Shown: in pieces, positions 55,353 to 64,000 of the stretch | How positions within the stretch are numbered: position 1 is the first letter of the stretch | Layout: each line of letters starts with the position of its first letter | Assembly (NCBI GenBank): GCA_965216745.1 | Contig: OZ244191.1 | Location: forward strand, 124,001 to 188,000 | DNA from: G965216745 sp965216745 | Lineage (GTDB): Bacteria > Pseudomonadota > Alphaproteobacteria > Rickettsiales > Anaplasmataceae | Length of the DNA: 64,000 bases | Direction: 5' to 3' | Program-made: the position numbers and the translations under genes | The notes under the pieces: generated by a model | Database searches by the model: none | What the model was told of the DNA's origin: nothing | Seen by the model: the letters and a program-made list of their open reading frames with translations, nothing else

Positions 55353-56822
55353 ATGAAATACACTATTACCACGCCTATATATTATGTTAATGATGTTCCC
55401 CATATCGGTCATGCATACACTTCTGTTATTGCAGATGTTTTATCAAGATTTGCTGTTATATATGGTCACCAATCTTTGTTTATGACAGGTACCGATGAAC
55501 ACGGTCAAAAAGTCGAATCTGCTGCAAAGAGTCAAAGCGTTACACCATCTGATTTCACTGATCTAATTAGTGCAAAGTTTCGAAATCTTACACATAAGAT
55601 CAACTTATCCAATCATGATTTCATACGTACAACTGAAAATAGACATAAAATCTCTGCTCAAGAATTATGGTTAAAAATACAACACGACATCTATGTTTCC
55701 AAGTATTCCGGATGGTATTCATTAAGAGATGAATCATTTTATGATGAATCAGAAATCTCAGAAGGTCTAGCACCAACCGGTGCCCCTGTTGAATGGGTTG
55801 AAGAAGAATGCTATTTCTTCAAATTATCTAAATGGGAAAAACCTCTTTTAGAATTTTATGATAAAAACACAGATTTCATAACACCCAAATCAAGAGCAAA
55901 TGAAGTGATTTCTTTCATAAAAAATGGATTAAAAGATCTTGCCATCTCAAGAACAAAGTGTAAATGGGGTATACCAGTTCCTGGTGACGACAGGCATGTA
56001 ATGTATGTATGGATTGATGCTTTGTCAAATTATCTTACAGGCGTTGGTTTTCCAAACAACAATTTTTTAAAGTCATGGAATAATGTAATTCATGTTATCG
56101 GTAAAGATATTTTAAGATTTCACGCTATATATTGGCCTGCATTATTAATGTCAGCTGATATACCATTACCAAAATCTCTTGTTGTACATGGATGGTGGAC
56201 TAATAACAAACAAAAAATCTCAAAATCTATAGGCAACACAATTGATCCAAATCAGATTATTGAACAATATGGATTAGATACATTGAGATATTTCATGATG
56301 AGAGCTATGTCTCTTGGTAGCGATGGGGATTTTAGCGTGAATTTAATGTTAGAAAAATATAACTCTGAATTGGCTAATAACATAGGTAATATGATTCAAA
56401 GGGTTCTTGTAATAATACAAAAAAAATGTGATGGTTATTTGCAAGAAGCAATTGTAGAAGAAGAGAAAATCTATAAACTATCAATGCATACTCTGAAAGA
56501 GTCATATGTTTTAATACAGAACAAAAATATACATCAAACAACAAATTTAATCCTAGAGCTTTCTTCTGCTGCTAATGCATACATAGATAACATCAAGCTT
56601 TGGTCTTTGGATGAAGAGTCAATACAAAAGCCTATAGTATCATTAACTTATTGTATTTATGTTATTGGTGTTTTGTTGCAACCTATTGTGCCTCAAAGCG
56701 CAAATATTATTTTAGATTTATTAGCAATACCTTTAGAGTTCAGATTTGCAAACAATATAAACTTAGGCAATAAAAGGAAATTACCTTATCCTAAACCTAT
56801 ATTCACAAAAAAAAGCATATAA
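55353..56822 (+). CDS. metG: Methionyl-tRNA synthetase
   Basis: Class I synthetase. The 489-residue product has YYVNDVPHIGHAYTSVIADV (HIGH), the short knuckle region, GTDEHGQKVE, WIDALSNYLTG, and KISKSIGN (KMSKS with Ile). The single-knuckle short form lacks the C-terminal tRNA-binding domain. Third gene of the sucCD transcript. It converges on virB6, with 49 bp between the stops. Confidence 0.96.
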   Translation: MKYTITTPIYYVNDVPHIGHAYTSVIADVLSRFAVIYGHQSLFMTGTDEHGQKVESAAKSQSVTPSDFTDLISAKFRNLTHKINLSNHDFIRTTENRHKISAQELWLKIQHDIYVSKYSGWYSLRDESFYDESEISEGLAPTGAPVEWVEEECYFFKLSKWEKPLLEFYDKNTDFITPKSRANEVISFIKNGLKDLAISRTKCKWGIPVPGDDRHVMYVWIDALSNYLTGVGFPNNNFLKSWNNVIHVIGKDILRFHAIYWPALLMSADIPLPKSLVVHGWWTNNKQKISKSIGNTIDPNQIIEQYGLDTLRYFMMRAMSLGSDGDFSVNLMLEKYNSELANNIGNMIQRVLVIIQKKCDGYLQEAIVEEEKIYKLSMHTLKESYVLIQNKNIHQTTNLILELSSAANAYIDNIKLWSLDEESIQKPIVSLTYCIYVIGVLLQPIVPQSANIILDLLAIPLEFRFANNINLGNKRKLPYPKPIFTKKSI

Positions 56823-56871
56823 ACACCAAAATTGTCTTTTAAAAAAATTACGATAATTTAACGAATCATTT

Positions 56872-59800
56872 TTAATCTTTTGTGGATTTACGCCTTCTTG
56901 TTGTTTTTTTTCTTTTGTTATCCTGTTGATCCATCTGTTCAGCGCTTGTGGTATTGGTATTGGTATTGATATTGTAAGGTTGACTATAGTAATTGGAGAA
57001 TGGATTATATTTTTTCTGTTTTTGATGCATATCTATTGTTGAATCATATTTATTTTCTTTAGGTATTTTGGAGTAAGATTTAGGCTGTTTGTATCCTATC
57101 ATCATTTCATTGAGATTTCCTATCGTTTTATTATATTGGATTTTTTGTGAATTCAGGTAGCTAATCTTGTGTTTATTATCTCTACCTAACATATCAAATT
57201 CATGTGATACTTTGCTTTTCAACAAGTTTAACCCACTATATTTAATAGTATTCCCAACTCCTAATAGATGATAACCAAGAACAGCTTGTCCAAAACGTAG
57301 ATGACGCATTTCATGATCATGAATAGACTCTTCTATGGAATAATTTTTCTGCCTCATCACAGAAGGAGTCATGGTATCAATAATTCCAGTAATTGCACTT
57401 GGTGTTGATCTGTTTACCTTATTATATATAGGATTGAAAATTTTCATTGCTGGCAATTGAAATGGTGTTTGATATACTCCTTGTACTAATTGTCCCAATT
57501 TACCAAAAAGGCTTCTCCCATCATCTGTAAAAATATTTGCAAAAGATGTTCCAATCACGTTTAAGAAAGGTGATCCACCAGAAATAGAAGCCGCAACTCT
57601 TTGTACGAATAATTTCATCATCCATATAATATATGAGATCAATATCAATAAAAGCAATTCATCCCATGCGGTCAGTCCAGAAAACACGTTATTGTCTAGC
57701 ATAATTTGCTTTAAACGCAATGCATCAAAGCTTGAATCATCAATATCATGTAGGAAAGATGTGTCTGATTTATTAGAATACCATTCAGATTCAATTATTT
57801 TTTTTACATCTCTTCTTATCACCTCCGAATCATTAACATTTGTTTTAATAATTGAATCCAATTCATAGAAAGATTCATTTTTTTGTATATCTTGTATCAT
57901 TTTAAATATATCTTGTTTCAATTCTTTTTTTTCAACAGTTTGATGTAAACTTTCCAACATATTTTTTAAATCAATCAAATTTTGTTTGTTTTGATAAATG
58001 TTGTTATTATTTTTTATACTTTGTATATTAGACAACAACTTTTCTTTAATTTTATCAATCTCTTCTTCTGTTTGATTAAACAAATCATTTCTTTTTAATA
58101 TATTTTCAAGCTTAGCAAAGGTGTTATTGTAAGTTGCTATTTGAGCATTTAAATAGCAATTTTGATTAAATGTTGTATAAGTTATTGAATTGACTATTGT
58201 GTCAATAATACATTTATCTAAATTGTTAAATTTAAAGTCGTTGTTCAATAAATTAGTGTACAGTGATTTCATTGTGTTTCTTGCGAAATTCAAATCATTT
58301 CCCACCTCTTTGCGTAAATAATCTAATAAATTGTTTAAATAATATCTTGTATCAGAATCTGTAATTCCTTGAGATAGATTTAATGCTTGATCAATTTTTC
58401 TATAAAGCAAGTAACTTGGAGTATTACTATCAGTCCATAATGAATCTAATAAATCTGAATACTCATGATCGAAATTATGTTTGTCTTTTTTAACAACTCC
58501 CTTAACACCTGCAGTGCTGAAAAAAGGCAAGTCAACATATCTATATTCATTTACTTTGTATTCTGGAGGTACTGGAATATACTCTATTCCTCCAGTGAAC
58601 AGGTATCTAGAATTTGACGAATATTCTTCTTTCAGGTCATCCATTTGATCTTCCTTGTTACGGGTTTTTGTAGTAGTTTGACCAATAACTATAGTAGAAA
58701 ATTTTTGACCAGGCGACCAAGTATATATACCGCGATCAATTATGCATTTATCATTAATACAACCCAAGCTAACTCTTACAACCTCATTTTCGCATACAGT
58801 AAAACCCAAAGTTCTATAAAAATATCGCATTATTAAAGATGAAAACAAAGATACAAGAGTAAATATAATTATGGCTTGCATGGAAAAACTAATAGCTACT
58901 TTTAACCAATTGTTGAATATTTCCTTAGTCTTGCCAAAAAGTAATAATAGAAATATGAATGGGATCATAATTGACAAAATGGCCATACCTATTTGTGCTG
59001 TAAAATACGTAACCAAACTAAATGCAATTACGATGAAATAATAAAGTAATACAAAAACCAAAAAGACTACAATCACAAAACCAATTGGGCTTGACCACAT
59101 CAAAGCAATTATTTTTTTAAACGTATTAGGACCAAAAATTATTGCTAATATCTCATCTATAAATTGAAAAGGAGCTTCAGGTCTAAATGAAACACCAGAA
59201 TGAGAATTTATCAAGCCTATTAATGAATGTACAATATCCACAAATATGCCATTAAAAATATTGTACAAAAACCACCAACTGTCCGGATATAGTAAAGTTA
59301 TAACGGACGAAACTTTTATTAGCCTAACCATGAAATCAGAAAAATGGCTCTGTATAAGCCCCATCATATAAGATATTCCCATAAGTATAACGAATAGGCA
59401 CAAGACAACACGTACCAATTGCACATACATTGAATTTCCAAGAATACCTTCGAAAACAGCTTTTGATGCTTTGTCAAGTCTCTCGTCTATAATTTCTCTT
59501 AACTTTTCAAAAATTTTATTATAATTTTCTTTTTGCGCACCTTGTAGAAATTTTATATTATATCCTCCTTCATTGTCCCAATAGTATTTACTAGATATTT
59601 TTGTATAAATAATCCAACCATAACCTATATCGATTTCATTGCATGATTCATCTAAAACTTTAGCATTTTTTGTTCTAAAAACTCCATCTCCACCTTCTTC
59701 TATAGATTTATAACCTATGTGTATAATAGGAGACTTTGGATTTCTCATTAATTCTAAAGTTAAATTAGGATCTGGATCCTGAGGTCTACGCAATAAAAGA

Positions 59801-60309
59801 TAAGCTCCATAACCATTATTAAACCAGCAAGGAGCATTGTACTGACCTTTTTCTGGTTCTTCTTTAGGGTTATTAGCACTAATATACTCACATGATCCAT
59901 TTATAGAACAGGCCTTGAAATTTGCTTTAGAAAATGGGCCGCATATACGTTGCGCTTTTTGTTCTTCGTTATCTCCAAACTCACCATTTTCCCAATCAGT
60001 CCATTTTCCAGTTGTTCTAAGTACAATCTGCCCTCCATTTGTTATATAACCACTTTTCTTCCATCTAATGACCTGTCGACTATCTTTTTTATCGGAACTT
60101 TCTTTGTCATTTGCTATAAATTCAGAACTACCTTTCGGAAAAAACGATGATACTCTGACAGTTTTTGACGCACCAAAATCGTCAGCTGCAATGCAATTTT
60201 TTGCTTCAAGATCTGAAGAGGATTCTGCATTAACAGGTGAAATCAGAAGCATTAAAGCTAAAAAAGTCAACACTGAAATTCGTCTTATGGATTGAGTTAA
60301 GAAGAACAT
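56872..60309 (-). CDS. virB6: Type IV secretion VirB6-like protein, large rickettsial form
   Basis: Polytopic inner-membrane channel component of the P-type T4SS. The 1145-residue product has a signal peptide (1-28), a Cys-containing periplasmic domain to about 285, a TrbL/VirB6 membrane core of some seven helices (about 292-500) with the family FSLVTYFTAQIGMAILSIMIPF stretch split by a Pro, a roughly 400-residue soluble insertion rich in Asn/Lys and coiled coil, a last membrane helix near 905-930, and a basic tail (KRKKTTRRRK). Rickettsiales usually carry four or five tandem large virB6 paralogues behind virB4; only this one is seen, isolated here. Confidence 0.9.
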   Translation of the reverse strand: MFFLTQSIRRISVLTFLALMLLISPVNAESSSDLEAKNCIAADDFGASKTVRVSSFFPKGSSEFIANDKESSDKKDSRQVIRWKKSGYITNGGQIVLRTTGKWTDWENGEFGDNEEQKAQRICGPFSKANFKACSINGSCEYISANNPKEEPEKGQYNAPCWFNNGYGAYLLLRRPQDPDPNLTLELMRNPKSPIIHIGYKSIEEGGDGVFRTKNAKVLDESCNEIDIGYGWIIYTKISSKYYWDNEGGYNIKFLQGAQKENYNKIFEKLREIIDERLDKASKAVFEGILGNSMYVQLVRVVLCLFVILMGISYMMGLIQSHFSDFMVRLIKVSSVITLLYPDSWWFLYNIFNGIFVDIVHSLIGLINSHSGVSFRPEAPFQFIDEILAIIFGPNTFKKIIALMWSSPIGFVIVVFLVFVLLYYFIVIAFSLVTYFTAQIGMAILSIMIPFIFLLLLFGKTKEIFNNWLKVAISFSMQAIIIFTLVSLFSSLIMRYFYRTLGFTVCENEVVRVSLGCINDKCIIDRGIYTWSPGQKFSTIVIGQTTTKTRNKEDQMDDLKEEYSSNSRYLFTGGIEYIPVPPEYKVNEYRYVDLPFFSTAGVKGVVKKDKHNFDHEYSDLLDSLWTDSNTPSYLLYRKIDQALNLSQGITDSDTRYYLNNLLDYLRKEVGNDLNFARNTMKSLYTNLLNNDFKFNNLDKCIIDTIVNSITYTTFNQNCYLNAQIATYNNTFAKLENILKRNDLFNQTEEEIDKIKEKLLSNIQSIKNNNNIYQNKQNLIDLKNMLESLHQTVEKKELKQDIFKMIQDIQKNESFYELDSIIKTNVNDSEVIRRDVKKIIESEWYSNKSDTSFLHDIDDSSFDALRLKQIMLDNNVFSGLTAWDELLLLILISYIIWMMKLFVQRVAASISGGSPFLNVIGTSFANIFTDDGRSLFGKLGQLVQGVYQTPFQLPAMKIFNPIYNKVNRSTPSAITGIIDTMTPSVMRQKNYSIEESIHDHEMRHLRFGQAVLGYHLLGVGNTIKYSGLNLLKSKVSHEFDMLGRDNKHKISYLNSQKIQYNKTIGNLNEMMIGYKQPKSYSKIPKENKYDSTIDMHQKQKKYNPFSNYYSQPYNINTNTNTTSAEQMDQQDNKRKKTTRRRKSTKD

Positions 60310-60420
60310 AAATTTTACCTATATTTTTGCTCATGTAGTTGTGAACTAATGAGAAATCCTGAATTAAGTACACATAGGCGAAAATAAAAATTTAACAGTG
60401 ATGTGAAAAAGGAAAGAAAA

Positions 60421-60735
60421 TCAAACTGCAGACAAAACACAAAATATAAAAGCAAACGATGTTATAAATGACAAAATATCGCAAAAAATTATTAAAACAT
60501 ACCTAATCGCAAGAGAAGATATATAGTCCTCAAATATAACTCTCATTCCCAATGTTCCATGGTACAATGATACAGAAATGAAAATGGTAACACAAAAAGC
60601 CGAAAAAAAAGAAAGTTGATACTCCTCAGATGGTATAAAAGTTTGAAGAAAAACAAAAATAGCAAAAAAAGCAAATGGCAACATAAGTAGTGAAGAAACT
60701 CTCTGTCTCCACCAATGTACAGAATCATTTCTCAC
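60421..60735 (-). CDS. sdhD: Succinate dehydrogenase, membrane anchor subunit
   Basis: Cytochrome b anchor of complex II. The 104-residue product has HWWRQRVSSLLMLP, the conserved quinone-site region with Trp/Arg, three helices, and SVSLYHGTLGMRVIFEDYI, which holds the heme-ligand His and the H-x-x-x-G-x-x-V-I-x-D-Y motif. Overlaps the sdhC stop by four bases. sdhA and sdhB do not follow; virB6 does, with 111 bp between. Confidence 0.93.
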   Translation of the reverse strand: MRNDSVHWWRQRVSSLLMLPFAFFAIFVFLQTFIPSEEYQLSFFSAFCVTIFISVSLYHGTLGMRVIFEDYISSLAIRYVLIIFCDILSFITSFAFIFCVLSAV

Positions 60736-61103
60736 TTTACAAAAACCTTAACAAACATTAAAAAAGAAGCAATAACTGATGCAACAATAACAAATGCATT
60801 AGAATATCTAGTAGCCTTTAAACTGAAACAACACAATGCATCCCATAGCAAATGTCTCACACCGTTAAACAAATGATAAGAAAGACAAGAAGCCCAAGCA
60901 AACAAAAAAATCGAAAATATAAAGTGGTTAGAAATATATTCTACAAGGCAATTTTGATAATTCAATTCCATAAAGACAAACATCCAAGCAAGAACAATGG
61001 TTCCAAAAAAAAGGAATGCACCAGTTGCCCTATGCATAATAGATAAAATTGCAGTAATGGGCAATTTATAAATCTGTAAGTGTGGAGAAATAGGCCTATT
61101 CAT
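60732..61103 (-). CDS. sdhC: Succinate dehydrogenase cytochrome b556 subunit
   Basis: Membrane anchor binding heme b and quinone. The ATG at 61103 gives the classical start MNRPISPHLQIYKLPITAIL; an in-frame ATG at 61139 adds a non-homologous leader. It has SIMHRATGAFLFFG (S-x-x-H-R-x-T-G), three helices and CLSYHLFNGVRHLLWD, with the heme His in the G-x-R-H-L-x-W-D motif. Coupled to sdhD. Confidence 0.95.
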   Translation of the reverse strand: MNRPISPHLQIYKLPITAILSIMHRATGAFLFFGTIVLAWMFVFMELNYQNCLVEYISNHFIFSIFLFAWASCLSYHLFNGVRHLLWDALCCFSLKATRYSNAFVIVASVIASFLMFVKVFVK

Positions 61104-61210
61104 TCTCTTATTATATATAAAAACATCATATGAGGTCAATATATACCCACATTATTAACAATAATTTACAATGGAAATTCAAATAAAACAAACAAACAAA
61201 AGCTTCAAAA

Positions 61211-61930
61211 TCATAATTTATACATATCAATGCATTTATCTATAGAATCTGGTATTTTAATCAAATCATATTTCTCATCAAATGCATTTCCATAAACAGG
61301 ATTTGGAGGTAAAATTTTATTTTGTATTCCAACAAAAATTCCATTTACTATTCCATAGATTGAAAAATAAGTAATCGCTTCAGGGGAAGGAACTCTATGT
61401 TCTATTCTAGCATCTGCTTTTACAAACCTAATTGATACAGTCCTGTTATTTGTGTTTCCCCAACTTACTGTAGTTGGTGTATTGATATCCCAATGTTTGT
61501 ATCTAATATAAGAAGAAGAAGTTGGAGCAAAATAACACATATAATCCATCATAGTGTGACATAATCCTCCCACTGCGTATAGATATGTCATAATTACATC
61601 ATTAGATTCTATACTAACATTAAAATGCAATCCATTGCCAGGACGATTTAAAAAAGGTTTTGCACAAAAATTAGCATCACATATCCCCAAAGCATGTTTT
61701 ACTTTTTCTATTTCTTTAACACAATCAATACATTTCTCATGAATATTCCCAATAATTTCATATTGATTTGTGTCATTCTCTTTAACTATATGTAATCCAA
61801 TACCTTCACTAATAAAGTCAACGTATTGTGCATTTGACTTAGAATCTGGCAAGTAAAATTCTAATTCGTAACTTATGCGTATTTTTACACCAAAATAGCA
61901 TTCTAATAAATTTTGTGATTCAGACAACAT
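61211..61930 (-). CDS. Miniature glutamine-synthetase-like protein
   Basis: The 239-residue product aligns by eye only with the GS catalytic domain (usual GS is 440-470 residues). In order: YELEFYL (metal Glu strand), NQYEI (the GQ-E motif), KPFLNRPGNGLHFNVSIE (KPxxGxxGxGxHxHxS), GGLCHTMMDYMCYFAPTSSSYIRY, SWGNTNNRTVSIRF, and RIEHRVPSPEA. The N-terminal beta-grasp domain and the C-terminal third of the barrel are missing. The frame starts at ATG 61930 without sign of degradation, so this may be a dedicated short family with a different substrate. Neighbour of the repeat protein. Confidence 0.75.
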   Translation of the reverse strand: MLSESQNLLECYFGVKIRISYELEFYLPDSKSNAQYVDFISEGIGLHIVKENDTNQYEIIGNIHEKCIDCVKEIEKVKHALGICDANFCAKPFLNRPGNGLHFNVSIESNDVIMTYLYAVGGLCHTMMDYMCYFAPTSSSYIRYKHWDINTPTTVSWGNTNNRTVSIRFVKADARIEHRVPSPEAITYFSIYGIVNGIFVGIQNKILPPNPVYGNAFDEKYDLIKIPDSIDKCIDMYKL

Positions 61931-61976
61931 ATAGTGTTGATTATATTATAAATCTAGCAATAAAAACATTATTTGA

Positions 61977-64000
61977 TCATATGTTTGAACATATATCACC
62001 AGATGGATTGAAATTTGTTGCTACTGAATAATTTTGCTCATCCGATTCATCTAAAAAACAATATCTAAGAGTAAGTTCAGTTTCTTGATTGTTGATAGTT
62101 TCGATCTCATCACTGTCATTGTCAGAGTCTAAACTAAAAATATTAGGGTTGTTATATACTGGTATTGGTTTTGGTTTTTTCTTTTTAAAACAAAGAAAAT
62201 AGATTGATGCAATAAAAACAATAAAAACAGCAAATAAAGAGAATAAAGGATAAAGCGAATTATTACTTTTTTTAGGAGAGTTCTTTTCTTTTTCAGAATG
62301 TTCATTTGGTCTTACTTGAATGCTGTTGGGTTCTTCAGGAACTTTAGTTGTATTTACTTGAATGCTGTTGAGTTCTTCAGGAACTTTAGTTGTATTTACT
62401 TGAATGCTGTTGGGTTCTTCAGGAACTTTAGTTGTATTTACTTGAATGCCGTTTGGTTCTTCAGGAACTTTAGTTGTATTTACTTGAATGCCGTTTGGTT
62501 CTTCAGGAACTTTAGTTGTATTTACTTGAATGCCGTTTGGTTCTTCAGGAACTTTAGTTGTATTTACTTGAATGCCGTTTGGTTCTTCAGGAACTTTAGT
62601 TGTATTTACTTGAATGCTGTTTGGTTCTTCAGGAACTTTAGTTGTATTTACTTGAATGCCGTTTGGTTCTTCAGGAACTTTAGTTGTATTTACTTGAATG
62701 CTGTTTGGTTCTTCAGGAACTTTAGTTGTATTTACTTGAATGCCGTTTGGTTCTTCAGGAACTTTAGTTGTATTTACTTGAATGCTGTTGGGTTCTTCAG
62801 GAACTTTAGTTGTATTTACTTGAATGCTGTTGGGTTCTTCAGGAACTTTAGTTGTATTTACTTGAATGCCGTTTGGTTCTTCAGGAACTTTAGTTGTATT
62901 TACTTGAATGCTGTTTGGTTCTTCAGGAACTTTAGTTGTATTTACTTGAATGCTGTTTGGTTCTTCAGGAACTTTAGTTGTATTTACTGGAATGTCGTTT
63001 GATCCTATTTGATTGTAGTCACTATCAAAAAAATTTTCAAACCAAAGATAATTAGGATCTTGTGTGGTTGTTGTTGTTTTATTATCTTCAGAAACAGAAG
63101 ACCTTGATATAATTTCACTATCATATTTGATTTCTATAGGCAAAAGCAAATCATCTTTTTTTATAAACAATTTTTCCCATTCCTTGAAATATTCATTCTG
63201 ATTAAATTTTAAAATTGCTTTTAATTCATATTTTGATTCCTTATTCTGAATCCATATATAATGTATAGAAAAAACTTTTTGGTTTTTAGCATAATAATAA
63301 ACAATATTTCTTCCTTTATAATTTATAATTTCGGGCCTAAGTGATTCACCGTTATTAAGAAAATAGAAACCTGAAGTCTGTCTTTGAATATATTCAGGAA
63401 ATGAGTTTGCATTAGTTGGTACTATACAACTTAAAATTAATATGTTGTCATGTTTAATCATTGATGTAATCATGGGCACTATACCTTTAGCGGCATAACT
63501 ATTGTCATCAAAATCAACTTCTTTATAATTTGATATTTTAAATTTCAATAAACGTGACCAAATAACATTTTTATAACCAAGATCAACTGCCTGTAACCAA
63601 GGATTTCCAATATGAACAAGCATTTTTCCTGCATCACATATATCATAAAGAGAAACAGTTTCTATAAACTTATCATCTTTGCCTTCCCTGGAAACAAGGT
63701 ATGTATTTTTATCCAAATGTAATATTTCTATATTTTTTGGATTATGAGTTTGAGAAACTTGTGTGCAAGAATTTTTTTCTGGAAACTTAATAGGCCAAAC
63801 AGAATAAGAACTGTTCTGATTTTTTACATCTAAATAAACAACGTTTCTAGAATATGAATAATCTGAATAATTTTCATCAAGCATTAAAGAGTAATGACTT
63901 ATAAAAGGTACTACTAATTTACAATCTTCAACATTTATAATATTTTGAATAAACAAATAATTATCTTCAAAATCGTACTTATACCAAAAGTAATTCGGTA
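61977..64000 (-). CDS. Tandem-repeat membrane protein, 5' end outside the window
   Basis: The frame is open past position 64000, so the true start is outside. Within the window: an N-terminal soluble, beta-rich, Asn/Tyr/Ser-rich region of about 320 residues, then 16 consecutive 14-residue repeats (VNTTKVPEEPNSIQ or NG/L variants), a charged spacer, one membrane helix (LYPLFSLFAVFIVFIASIYF) and a Lys-rich, then acidic cytoplasmic tail of about 65 residues. This fits a surface protein with a repeat stalk. Thr- and Glu-rich repeats recall Ehrlichia and Anaplasma tandem-repeat proteins in style, without sequence match. A TTG at 63956 is not likely to be the start. Confidence 0.85.
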   Translation of the reverse strand, partial: PNYFWYKYDFEDNYLFIQNIINVEDCKLVVPFISHYSLMLDENYSDYSYSRNVVYLDVKNQNSSYSVWPIKFPEKNSCTQVSQTHNPKNIEILHLDKNTYLVSREGKDDKFIETVSLYDICDAGKMLVHIGNPWLQAVDLGYKNVIWSRLLKFKISNYKEVDFDDNSYAAKGIVPMITSMIKHDNILILSCIVPTNANSFPEYIQRQTSGFYFLNNGESLRPEIINYKGRNIVYYYAKNQKVFSIHYIWIQNKESKYELKAILKFNQNEYFKEWEKLFIKKDDLLLPIEIKYDSEIISRSSVSEDNKTTTTTQDPNYLWFENFFDSDYNQIGSNDIPVNTTKVPEEPNSIQVNTTKVPEEPNSIQVNTTKVPEEPNGIQVNTTKVPEEPNSIQVNTTKVPEEPNSIQVNTTKVPEEPNGIQVNTTKVPEEPNSIQVNTTKVPEEPNGIQVNTTKVPEEPNSIQVNTTKVPEEPNGIQVNTTKVPEEPNGIQVNTTKVPEEPNGIQVNTTKVPEEPNGIQVNTTKVPEEPNSIQVNTTKVPEELNSIQVNTTKVPEEPNSIQVRPNEHSEKEKNSPKKSNNSLYPLFSLFAVFIVFIASIYFLCFKKKKPKPIPVYNNPNIFSLDSDNDSDEIETINNQETELTLRYCFLDESDEQNYSVATNFNPSGDICSNI
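62314..62985 (-). repeat. 16 x 42-bp in-frame tandem repeat
   Basis: Sixteen adjacent 42-bp units (672 bp), each coding for VNTTKVPEEP-N-S/G-IQ. Units differ only at the Pro codon (CCC, CCA, once CTC to Leu) and AGC/GGC (Ser/Gly), giving four unit types in a patchy order. Near identity at synonymous positions means recent expansion or homogenisation. Because 42 is a multiple of three, copy number can change without frame loss. Confidence 0.97.

Noticed and set aside
62314..62985. Regular repeat array that might be taken for CRISPR
   Set aside because: Units are directly adjacent without spacers, differ in a coding-compatible manner and lie in an open frame. No cas genes are near.
62298..63002. 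Long open frame on the plus strand, opposite the 14-residue repeats
   Set aside because: It exists because the 42-bp unit lacks stops in that frame. It is almost only repeat, has no independent N- or C-terminal domain and no ribosome-binding site, so it is an antisense artefact.

Overview
The window is strongly AT-rich, gene-dense DNA from an obligately host-associated alphaproteobacterium, most likely a member of the Rickettsiales. The main evidence is a giant VirB6-type type IV secretion protein with signal peptide and long soluble domains (56872-60309), scattered fragments of usually contiguous operons (nuoM-nuoN without nuoL, sdhC-sdhD without sdhA/B, sucC-sucD apart from sucA, an HlyD adaptor without its ABC partner), and a TCA-cycle/respiration-centred metabolism. 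Many genes start with TTG or GTG. Family-level placement is not possible from this window; the species is unknown.

Layout. 1-3259: 3'-truncated secA, a VanX-like dipeptidase homologue with a damaged active site, a short BirA and a 27-residue CcmD-like gene. 3260-8962: pepP, nuoN, nuoM, and divergent ruvB. 9119-13424: a small conserved-looking hypothetical gene and a 1318-residue coiled-coil/membrane protein, convergent and sharing a terminator. 13837-21614: tRNA-Cys, a GST-like gene, two methyltransferase-like genes, a peroxiredoxin, tldD, a reduced Mrp (antiporter) cluster and an RDD protein. 21595-29492: ftsY, secD, sucA and a large AsmA-like protein. 29685-33361: an unrecognised putative zinc metallopeptidase, ddl, ftsQ and an unknown membrane-associated protein. 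33365-39628: PpsR-like regulator, BI-1-like membrane protein, pgk, ubiH-like, plsC, mdh and an HU/IHF-like gene. 39701-46942: an unknown 143-residue protein, a cysteine desulfurase, parB, parA with a perfect parS site, an Fe(III)-type ABC permease, rplY, pth and fabI. 47614-64000: hlyD, leuS, ispG, sucC, sucD, metG, virB6, sdhD, sdhC, a miniature glutamine-synthetase-like protein and a tandem-repeat membrane protein cut by the window end.

How it fits together. The housekeeping genes describe an aerobic, TCA-fed cell (sucA, sucCD, sdhCD, mdh, nuoMN) with residual lower glycolysis/gluconeogenesis (pgk and a PPDK regulator), type II fatty acid and phospholipid synthesis (fabI, plsC), MEP isoprenoids (ispG), ubiquinone, Sec/SRP export, and some peptidoglycan capacity (ddl, ftsQ). 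The genes most likely to face the host are the VirB6 protein, the repeat protein at the right end, the 1318-residue membrane protein, the 386- and 143-residue unknowns, and the HECGH protein at 29685-30428, which I consider the best candidate for an undescribed effector. No CRISPR array, insertion sequence, prophage or rRNA gene was seen.
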